This document shows positions 1 through 5,269 of a stretch of DNA of 7,151 bases, in pieces. How positions within the stretch are numbered: position 1 is the first letter of the stretch; each line of letters starts with the position of its first letter. Below the pieces are notes generated by a model, which was given only the letters and a program-made list of their open reading frames with translations, made no database searches and was not told the DNA's origin. The DNA is from an uncultured Paracoccaceae bacterium. Its GTDB lineage: Bacteria > Pseudomonadota > Alphaproteobacteria > Rhodobacterales > Rhodobacteraceae. A program made the translations under genes and the position numbers. The stretch is taken from positions 1-7,151 of the forward strand of contig CALHST010000247.1 of the NCBI GenBank assembly GCA_938038825.1. Direction: 5' to 3'.

Positions 1-1164
1 CGAGTTGCGATACGGGTTATATCCCGTCCAGCCCATCGTCACATCCACATTGGATTGTGCGGCTTGGTTCATATAGCTGAGGAAGTCATATGCAGCCTGT
101 TTGACTTTGTCGTCTGTGGTCTTGCTGATTGCAGCAGTCCACCCGCCAAAGGCGGCAAAAGGCGCATAGTTCACTCCATCCACCGCATGTGGGCAGGTGT
201 TTGCATCACACGCCACCAGCTCACCTGTGGCTGTGTCCAGAACTTCTGTGGATCCGGGCATGATCACAGCGCCAATCTTGTCTTTGATTTTGCTGCCTTC
301 TTCGATGGACAAAGGCCCAATATCACCCCAGTCAATCACCATGCCACAGCGCCCCGAGGTCACCAGACCGCGCGTATCGCCAATGTCTTGGTTCAACTCA
401 TCGGCAGGACCGTATTTGCCGGTTTCTTTGTAAAGCTCGAACGCTTTTTTCCAGGCGGCATTATTGACCTTGGGCTTCATGGTTGCTGGGTCGAAATAGA
501 TGCCTTCTGCCGTGCCTTTGGATTGCACCATGCCCGCGGCAACAGATTGGATCGCGAAATAGGATTGTGCGTTGCGCTTTTTAAAGATGCACGAGCCATA
601 ATCCGCTTCGCCGTCCCCGTTCATGTCTTTGCCGTGAATTTTAGACGCCACGTCCAGATAGTCTTCCCATGTGCGGGGAGGCTCCAGCCCTGCTTCTTCC
701 AGAACGTCTGTGCGATAATACATCATCTGGAAATCGCCATCCAAGGTGATGAAATAGGTCGAACCCGCGACCTTCTGGTTAAAGTCGCGGAAATAGGGCG
801 CAATGTCCGGCAGATCAATTTTGTCATCAGCTGCCAGATAAGAATCCAGGTTTTCGACAAGATCGCCGCTCACCAGTTCAACACCCCAGCCGGATGCAAA
901 AACGCCCACATCAATGGAATTTGTGCCAGTGGCCCAATCAGTGAGGATCTTTTGAAACAGCTCAGCAAAGGGCACTTCCGCCACGCGGATTTCCGCCCCT
1001 GTCATGGCTTTGAATTCTTCCGCACGCTCGACCATGCGGCCAGCAATCACGGGGCCAGGACGGGTCAGCACATTCACAACGACACCGTCGTAATGCCCAT
1101 CCGCACTGGCTGATGATGCAGCCGCAAGCGCAAGCGCGGTGCCTCCTAAAAACTTTCGAAACAT
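1..1164 (-). CDS. ABC transporter sugar-binding protein, family 1 (C-terminus beyond window)
   Basis: This is a periplasmic solute-binding protein that delivers a substrate, probably a sugar, to an inner-membrane ABC importer. The reading frame is open for 388 codons from ATG 1164-1162 to the left edge with no stop, so the C-terminus is missing. A Sec signal peptide is clear: basic MFRKF, an Ala/Leu/Gly core, and an ASA-type cleavage site after about residue 21. The mature part fits the MalE-like family 1 fold: a DVGVFASGWG stretch near residues 86-95, FQMMYYRTDVLEEAGLEPPRTW, and a DWGDIGP segment. Residues 180-188 form a D-x-N-x-D-x-E-x-D loop that could bind calcium. A strong Shine-Dalgarno (GGAGAGGAG) sits 6 bases upstream and decides the start. 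It is divergent from the fucose-type operon, so that sugar is its likely cargo (inference). The permease genes would lie to the left, outside the window. Family assignment is firm; the ligand is not known. Confidence 0.9.
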   Translation of the reverse strand, partial: MFRKFLGGTALALAAASSASADGHYDGVVVNVLTRPGPVIAGRMVERAEEFKAMTGAEIRVAEVPFAELFQKILTDWATGTNSIDVGVFASGWGVELVSGDLVENLDSYLAADDKIDLPDIAPYFRDFNQKVAGSTYFITLDGDFQMMYYRTDVLEEAGLEPPRTWEDYLDVASKIHGKDMNGDGEADYGSCIFKKRNAQSYFAIQSVAAGMVQSKGTAEGIYFDPATMKPKVNNAAWKKAFELYKETGKYGPADELNQDIGDTRGLVTSGRCGMVIDWGDIGPLSIEEGSKIKDKIGAVIMPGSTEVLDTATGELVACDANTCPHAVDGVNYAPFAAFGGWTAAISKTTDDKVKQAAYDFLSYMNQAAQSNVDVTMGWTGYNPYRNS

Positions 1165-1170
1165 ATTGGT

Positions 1171-1179
1171 CTCCTCTCC
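1171..1179 (-). promoter_or_regulatory. Strong ribosome binding site of the sugar-binding protein gene
   Basis: Read on the minus strand this is GGAGAGGAG, 6 bases before the ATG at 1164-1162. It fixes the start of the binding-protein gene and suggests high translation, as expected for an abundant periplasmic binding protein. Confidence 0.8.
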
Positions 1180-1195
1180 ATTGAATTCGTTCAAT
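1180..1195. promoter_or_regulatory. 16-base palindrome ahead of the binding-protein gene (operator or leader hairpin)
   Basis: The sequence is ATTGAA-TTCG-TTCAAT: perfect 6-base arms around 4 bases. It abuts the Shine-Dalgarno sequence of the binding-protein gene and overlaps a possible minus-strand -10 box, CATAAT (1199-1194). No convincing -35 was found for that box. It could be an operator for a regulator or a small hairpin in the 5' leader. Its sequence is unrelated to the GTTAGTTGA repeats near the GntR gene, so a different binding protein would be expected. Confidence 0.4.
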
Positions 1196-1426
1196 TATGT
1201 GTTCGGGATCCGTTGTTTATGTCCCGTTTCTGTGTAAGGCACGCCCAAGAAAGTCGCGCAGATCGACCCGCAAAAGCATCTCTGCCACATGTCGGCGATG
1301 TGTCTGAACGGTCCGCCAATCAGCTTTGACCATGACAAAAGAGTGACCCGGCCCTTTCTTGACGGTCCATGCGCACATACTCAAAAGGCCCTTTGCGTTG
1401 CGACATTACCTGAAGTGTCCCAGCAA

Positions 1427-1468
1427 GTTAGTTGACTGAAATTTCATGTCAACTAACATGTTAGTTGA
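1427..1468. promoter_or_regulatory. Probable operator of the GntR regulator: three GTTAGTTGA half-sites
   Basis: GTTAGTTGAC (1427-1436) is repeated in inverted form as GTCAACTAAC (1448-1457) and again directly as GTTAGTTGA (1460-1468). The last two form the perfect 20-base palindrome TCAACTAACATGTTAGTTGA (1449-1468). The first and second copies are centred 21 bases apart, two helical turns. Copies one and two contain GT-N2-AC, which matches the general GT(N)xAC pattern known for GntR-family operators. The site lies immediately ahead of the GntR gene and across its likely promoter. Assignment to this regulator is inference from position and symmetry. Confidence 0.75.
1432..1459 (+). promoter_or_regulatory. 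Probable promoter of the GntR/fucose-type operon
   Basis: A -35 box TTGACT (1432-1437) is followed after 16 bases by TAACAT (1454-1459), which matches 4 of 6 bases of the sigma-70 -10 consensus. Transcription would start near 1466, giving a leader of about 20 bases that includes the Shine-Dalgarno. Both boxes lie inside the repeated half-sites, so a bound repressor would block polymerase. Because of the symmetry, the minus strand also has TTGACA (1452-1447) with a poor -10, TAACTT (1430-1425). This might drive the divergent gene. Confidence 0.5.
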
Positions 1469-1485
1469 GGGGGAAAGAGTATTGA

Positions 1486-2187
1486 ATGCCAAAGGCAAAT
1501 TTGGAAAACTTAAAAAGCATACGTGAATTCAACGGCTTATTGTCTGATCGCGTCTACGAGGCGATAAAGGCGGCGATCCTTTCTTTTGACTTCGAACCGG
1601 GTGCTGTTTTGAAAAAAGGCCCGATTTGCGACGCGTTGGGGGTGTCGCGGACACCTGTGTCTGATGCAATTATGAAGCTAGAGGCGGATCGTTTGGTCGA
1701 GGTGATTCCACAATCGTCGACCCGTGTCGCGAAGATGTCGATGAAGGAAATTCGCGAAGACGCATTCTTGCGCGAAGCCTTGGAAGTGTCGGCCGTAGAA
1801 TACGCGGCCGAACACCGAACCGACGAGTTACTGGCACGCCTTAACCGCAATCTGCGCATGCAAGACTTGCAGGTCGAGGATCAGGATTATGAGGAACTGT
1901 TCAAGACCGATCAGGAGTTTCATCGCCTGATCATGGGGTGCTGCAACATTGATCGTTTGCATGCGACCATCGGCTTTGTGTCCAACCACATGGACCGCGC
2001 GCGCAAGCTTATGTTGCCCATCCCGGGACGTTCTTTGGATTCAGTGACAGAACACCGTAAAATTTTTGAGGCCATCCAAAAGGCAGACCCTGCAGCGGCA
2101 CGTGTCGCTATGCAACAGCACTTGCGCCATTTGATTAAACGTCTGGAACCGTTGGAAAAACAGCGCCCCGATTTATTCATACCATAA
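1486..2187 (+). CDS. GntR-family (FCD/FadR-type) transcriptional regulator
   Basis: This is a 233-residue DNA-binding regulator, a usual length for the FCD subfamily. Residues about 18-85 form the winged helix-turn-helix, with the recognition region LGVSRTPVSDAI at 51-62. Residues about 90-225 form the all-helical FCD ligand domain. D142 and H146 (DQEFH), H190 (EHRKIF) and H212 (QQHLRH) fit the metal-binding set common in this family. Members usually sense a sugar acid or another pathway intermediate and leave the operator when it binds. ATG 1486 is preceded by a GAGGGGGAAAG Shine-Dalgarno (1467-1477). The gene heads the operon and sits directly behind the palindromic site at 1449-1468, so it probably represses itself and the catabolic genes, and perhaps the divergent binding-protein gene. 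The effector is unknown; an aldonate or lactone of the pathway is the natural guess. Confidence 0.92.
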   Translation: MPKANLENLKSIREFNGLLSDRVYEAIKAAILSFDFEPGAVLKKGPICDALGVSRTPVSDAIMKLEADRLVEVIPQSSTRVAKMSMKEIREDAFLREALEVSAVEYAAEHRTDELLARLNRNLRMQDLQVEDQDYEELFKTDQEFHRLIMGCCNIDRLHATIGFVSNHMDRARKLMLPIPGRSLDSVTEHRKIFEAIQKADPAAARVAMQQHLRHLIKRLEPLEKQRPDLFIP

Positions 2188-2216
2188 ACCCCGACCTCAT
2201 ATCAGGAACCCATTTG

Positions 2217-3257
2217 ATGAAAGCACATGACGCAGTTGTTCTGAACGCCCGAACAAAGACGCCCGTGAATCTGACGCGGATGGGGTTTGGGGGTGCGCCC
2301 CTTGGAAACCTCTACCGCAAGATTTTAGACGAGGACGCACAAGCTGCGCTGCAAGCGGCGTACGATGCAGGCATCCGGTATTTTGACACGGCGCCGCAAT
2401 ATGGATTGGGCCGTTCCGAAGGACGTTTTGGTCAGGCGCTCAACCGCTTTGACGACGCGCAGGTAACACTGTCCACCAAGATCGGGCGCTTGCTTGTGGA
2501 TTGCGCGGCTAACGAAGTCACGCCCGAAGCCTTTGTGGACGTGCCCCAAAAACGCATTGTCTTTGACTATTCTTATGACGGGGTCATGCGCTCGTTCGAG
2601 GCAAGCAAGGCTCGATTGGGGTATGACAAGATCGACGTCCTTCTGATCCACGATGTGGATGTGTTCAGCCATGGTTCGCAAGAAATAAGCGATGCCAAAG
2701 TGCGCGAGCTTTTTGATGCTGGCGGCTATCGCGCCTTAAGCGAATTGCGTGCGTCTGGCGACATCGCCGCCATCGGGGCAGGGGTCAATGAATGGGAAGT
2801 GTGCGAACGCTTGCTGGGACTTGGCGATTTTGACGGCTTCTTGTTGGCGGGACGATATACGTTGCTGGAACAAGAGGCCCTGACCTCATTCTTGCCGCTA
2901 TGTGTCGAACGCGATGTGGGTATCATTCTGGGCGGGCCTTACAATTCCGGGATTCTTGCCACGGGGCCGGTACTGGGCGCGAAGTACAATTACGAGGACG
3001 CACCGCAAGACATTCTGGATCGGGTGACCAAGATCGAGGCCGTTTGCAACGCCCACGGAACCAAATTGATCGCCGCCGCTTTGCAATTCGTTCTTGGCCA
3101 TCCCGCGGTCAAAACGGTCATCCCCGGCGCTGTGAACAGCGCGGAAGTGGCCGCCAATGTGTCGCTGCTAGAGGTCCCAATCCCTGCCGGTTTGTGGTCA
3201 GATCTGCGAGCAGAAGGATTGATCCGATCCGATGCACCGCTGCCAAAAGGGGGCTAA
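2217..3257 (+). CDS. Aldo/keto reductase, D-threo-aldose (L-fucose-type) 1-dehydrogenase
   Basis: The product is a cytoplasmic NAD(P)-dependent enzyme that oxidises an aldose at C1 to the lactone. Known relatives act on L-fucose, D-arabinose and L-galactose, and some act on pyridoxal. The 346-residue protein is a complete aldo/keto-reductase barrel. The catalytic tetrad is visible as D57 and Y62 (FDTAPQYG), K88 (STKIG) and H145 (LLIHD). The segment FDYSYDGVMRSFEASKARLG (116-135) is typical of the D-threo-aldose dehydrogenase branch. The C-terminal part has LGHPAVKTVIPGAVNSAEV, which resembles the cofactor-phosphate loop. I chose ATG 2217 with AGGA at 2204-2207; an in-frame TTG at 2214 is the alternative and adds one residue. 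The gene starts 29 bases after the regulator and ends 3 bases before the FucU-type gene, so these are cotranscribed. Pairing with a mutarotase and a lactonase supports the sugar-dehydrogenase role over pyridoxal dehydrogenase. Confidence 0.88.
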   Translation: MKAHDAVVLNARTKTPVNLTRMGFGGAPLGNLYRKILDEDAQAALQAAYDAGIRYFDTAPQYGLGRSEGRFGQALNRFDDAQVTLSTKIGRLLVDCAANEVTPEAFVDVPQKRIVFDYSYDGVMRSFEASKARLGYDKIDVLLIHDVDVFSHGSQEISDAKVRELFDAGGYRALSELRASGDIAAIGAGVNEWEVCERLLGLGDFDGFLLAGRYTLLEQEALTSFLPLCVERDVGIILGGPYNSGILATGPVLGAKYNYEDAPQDILDRVTKIEAVCNAHGTKLIAAALQFVLGHPAVKTVIPGAVNSAEVAANVSLLEVPIPAGLWSDLRAEGLIRSDAPLPKGG

Positions 3258-3260
3258 ACC

Positions 3261-3689
3261 ATGCTGCGCAACATTGATCCAATCCTGTCGCCCGACATTC
3301 TGTATGCTCTTGCTGCGATGGGCCATGGAGACGAGATTGTCATCGCAGATGCCAATTTCCCTGCAGAAAGCAGTGGGCCGACGCCCATCCGGGCAGATGG
3401 ATCAACAGCCAGTGACATGCTGCGCGCTGTCTTAAGTCTGATGCCCTTGGACAGCTTTGTTCCTGACCCCGCGATTACGATGCAAGTTGTTGGCGATCCC
3501 GATGCCATCCCCGAAGCGGTCCAAGATTTCCAGACAGTCATTGATGGCACGGCAGACCGGCCTGCTCGGATTACCAGCCTTGAAAGGTTTGCCTTTTATG
3601 ATCGTGCGGCCACAGCCTTTGCCGTGATCCAAACAGGCGAACGGCGTCTTTATGGCAATATCATCCTGAAGAAAGGCGTAATTGAATAA
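3261..3689 (+). CDS. fucU: RbsD/FucU-family sugar mutarotase, FucU type
   Basis: This small cytoplasmic enzyme interconverts the alpha and beta anomers of L-fucose or a similar aldose, supplying the form used by the next enzyme. The 142 residues match the FucU branch along the whole length: the LSPDILYALAAMGHGDEI start with the expected catalytic His at 22, IADANFPAESSGP, an IRADG segment, LERFAFYDRA, and the C-terminal YGNIILKKGV (131-140). Family length is about 140 residues. The AAAAGGGGG stretch at 3245-3253 is the ribosome site. The gene starts 3 bases after the dehydrogenase stop, and its TAA overlaps the next ATG by one base (TAATG), so translation is probably coupled. FucU rather than RbsD is favoured by the MGHGDEI and RFAFYDRA motifs. 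It is the best single hint that the substrate is fucose-like. Confidence 0.92.
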   Translation: MLRNIDPILSPDILYALAAMGHGDEIVIADANFPAESSGPTPIRADGSTASDMLRAVLSLMPLDSFVPDPAITMQVVGDPDAIPEAVQDFQTVIDGTADRPARITSLERFAFYDRAATAFAVIQTGERRLYGNIILKKGVIE

Positions 3690-4522
3690 TGCGTCTGGAC
3701 GCACACCAGCATTTCTGGGCGCTAGAGCGGGATGATTATGGCTGGCTGACCTCGGACTTGCCCACCATTTACAGGGATTTCCAGCCCGCAGACCTGACCC
3801 CAATCTTGGACCGCCACGCCATTGAGGGAACTATCCTTGTACAAGCGGCACCGACACGTGCGGAAACTGACTATATGCTGGACATCGCCGCGCAACATTC
3901 CTTTGTCAAAGGCGTGGTTGGCTGGGTCGATTTTGAAAATAGCCACGCGCCAGAACACATCGCACGTCTGGCAGAAAACCCGTATCTGGTGGGGCTGCGC
4001 CCGATGATTCAAGATATCGCAGACACCAATTGGATGCTGCGCCCCGATTTGAATCCCGCCTTTGTGGCTATGATCGCATCCGATCTGGTGTTTGACGCAC
4101 TGACATTGCCCGCCCACCTTCAAAATCTGTCAGAGTTATTGTCGCGTTATCCAACCATGCGCGTGGTGATTGATCATGGGTCAAAACCCGACATTCGCGC
4201 AGGCACCATGGATAGTTGGGCCAAGGATATGGGGCGTTTGGCGACGAACACGTCCTGCTTTTGCAAGCTGTCGGGATTGGTGACAGAAGCCGCGCCGAAC
4301 TGGACGCCCGAAGATCTGAAACCCTATGTGGATCACCTGTTGGCAACATTTGGTCCCAGCCGATTGATCTGGGGCAGTGATTGGCCAGTTTGCACTTTGG
4401 CTGCGACCTATGACCAATGGCTTGAAACGACGCATCAGTTGTTGGAGGGACTGCCCGCATCCGATATCGACGCGATACTGGGCGGCAATGCAATGACCGC
4501 CTATGGTCTGGAGCGAACATGA
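3689..4522 (+). CDS. Amidohydrolase-family lactonase, L-fuconolactonase-like
   Basis: The product is predicted to open the sugar-1,5- or 1,4-lactone made by the upstream dehydrogenase, giving the aldonate. The 277-residue protein is a TIM-barrel amidohydrolase of the group containing L-fuconolactonase, L-rhamnonolactonase and 2-pyrone-4,6-dicarboxylate hydrolase. Visible family signatures in order: DAHQHFW with H6 and H8, VGLRPMIQD (101-109), VVIDHGSKP with H163, CKLSGL (192-197), and IWGSDWPV with D231. These match the metal or active-site positions of the group, and the length is normal. ATG 3689 overlaps the TAA of the mutarotase gene by one base. The next gene starts 28 bases after this stop. 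The exact lactone cannot be read from sequence. The neighbours point to a fucose- or galactose-configured lactone rather than the aromatic-pathway substrate. Confidence 0.85.
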   Translation: MRLDAHQHFWALERDDYGWLTSDLPTIYRDFQPADLTPILDRHAIEGTILVQAAPTRAETDYMLDIAAQHSFVKGVVGWVDFENSHAPEHIARLAENPYLVGLRPMIQDIADTNWMLRPDLNPAFVAMIASDLVFDALTLPAHLQNLSELLSRYPTMRVVIDHGSKPDIRAGTMDSWAKDMGRLATNTSCFCKLSGLVTEAAPNWTPEDLKPYVDHLLATFGPSRLIWGSDWPVCTLAATYDQWLETTHQLLEGLPASDIDAILGGNAMTAYGLERT

Positions 4523-4550
4523 AACCACAAGGCGCAAAGGCAGTCGGGCT

Positions 4551-5204
4551 ATGACATTGTATCTGGATACTGCGGACATTGCCGAATGGCATGACCTGAT
4601 GCCGACCGGACTCTTTCACGGCATCACAACAAACCCACTTCTCGCAGCCCGCGCTGGGTATTCCTATGCTGATATCAATTGGTCAGATTTGGCGCAAACC
4701 GCCCGTGATCTGGGCGCGAAAGAGTTGCATGCCCAGGTGTCTGGAGCGGCAGATGGGTACGAAGACTGGGCGGGGATGCTTTATGAAACTGGCAAATCTG
4801 CAGGCATCGAAACGATTGTAAAAATCCCTCTTGTCGATGCGGCGATCCGCAAAACGCCTGTGATTAAGGCCCTTGGCGGCCGGATTCTGATGACTGCCTG
4901 TTACGATGCAAAGCAGATGTTTGTCGCCCAAGGGCTCGGGGCGGATTTCATTGCGCCCTATTATGGGCGCATGATCGAGGCAGGCGTAAACGCCAAATCC
5001 CACATTGCAACAATGCAAACCCTGCACAACCGCACCGGATGCAAAGTTCTGGTGGCTTCCCTGCGCAGTGCAGAGCAAATGACAGACTTGGCGACCGTCG
5101 GGGCCGAGATCTTTACAATTGCCCCGGCCATTGCGCGCGCCTTGCTGAGCGATCCACTAACCGAGCGCGCGTTTGTGGATTTCGAAAACGCAGCGCCTGA
5201 ATGA
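4551..5204 (+). CDS. Transaldolase / fructose-6-phosphate aldolase (FSA)-family enzyme
   Basis: This is a small class I (Schiff-base) aldolase of the transaldolase superfamily, 217 residues, close to the roughly 220 of E. coli FSA and well below full-length transaldolases. The motifs follow FSA order: LYLDTADI (3-10), GITTNP (24-29), the lysine in VKIP (K91) at the Schiff-base position, TACYDAKQ (115-122), APYYGRM (135-141) and LVASLRS (167-173). ATG 4551 is chosen because the protein then begins MTLYLDTAD as in relatives. The in-frame ATG at 4503 would add 16 charged residues and lie inside the lactonase gene. It is the last gene of the operon, 28 bases after the lactonase. Family members cleave or form fructose 6-phosphate, transfer dihydroxyacetone, or act in sedoheptulose-phosphate chemistry. 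None is an obvious step in the non-phosphorylating fucose route, so the substrate is open. Confidence 0.85.
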   Translation: MTLYLDTADIAEWHDLMPTGLFHGITTNPLLAARAGYSYADINWSDLAQTARDLGAKELHAQVSGAADGYEDWAGMLYETGKSAGIETIVKIPLVDAAIRKTPVIKALGGRILMTACYDAKQMFVAQGLGADFIAPYYGRMIEAGVNAKSHIATMQTLHNRTGCKVLVASLRSAEQMTDLATVGAEIFTIAPAIARALLSDPLTERAFVDFENAAPE

Positions 5205-5215
5205 AGGCCTGTCTT

Positions 5216-5266
5216 GTTAGCGTGTTAGCACCAGGCGCTAACCGGCAGACACAATTCCTCGTCTGC
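5216..5266. terminator. Convergent intergenic stem-loops, possible two-way terminator
   Basis: The 65 bases between the converging stops hold two stem-loops. The first pairs GTTAGCG (5216-5222) with CGCTAAC (5236-5242). A second GTTAGC (5224-5229) can pair with the same right arm, leaving a shorter loop. The second stem-loop pairs GCAGAC (5245-5250) with GTCTGC (5261-5266). There is no good T-run on either strand, so these are not textbook intrinsic terminators. Position between two convergent operons is the main support. Confidence 0.45.
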
Positions 5267-5269
5267 GCG

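Larger units (their letters stand above)
1165..1485. other. Divergent intergenic control region, 321 bases
   Basis: This stretch separates the leftward binding-protein gene from the rightward GntR operon. Its two ends carry recognisable signals: the Shine-Dalgarno and palindrome at 1171-1195, and the repeat cluster and promoter at 1427-1475. The middle (about 1200-1420) holds no gene I can support. It contains only a 53-codon minus-strand open frame without a clear ribosome site (1217-1378) and two copies of GGCCCTTT (1350-1357, 1387-1394). It may be a long leader of the binding-protein transcript. Confidence 0.6.

Noticed and set aside
55..1113. Long plus-strand open frame of 352 codons
   Set aside because: It lies opposite the sugar-binding protein, which has a signal peptide, a strong ribosome site and family motifs. 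The plus-strand product has no recognisable domain and is rich in Cys and His, as expected of an antisense shadow.
1204..1226. CGGGA/TCCCG inverted repeat
   Set aside because: Five-base arms with a 13-base spacer are expected by chance in a region of this size.
1350..1394. Two copies of GGCCCTTT 37 bases apart
   Set aside because: They are too short and lack symmetry or further matching flanks; probably chance.
2214..2216. TTG start for the aldo/keto reductase gene
   Set aside because: The ATG directly after it is preferred at similar spacing to AGGA; the difference is one residue and cannot be settled from sequence.
4503..4550. Upstream ATG start for the FSA-type gene
   Set aside because: It would add 16 charged residues not typical of the family and overlap the lactonase gene. 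The start at 4551 gives the usual LYLDTAD beginning.
4068..4619. Minus-strand open frame of 183 codons
   Set aside because: It runs opposite the lactonase and FSA-type genes, both supported by catalytic motifs; the product looks like random antisense.
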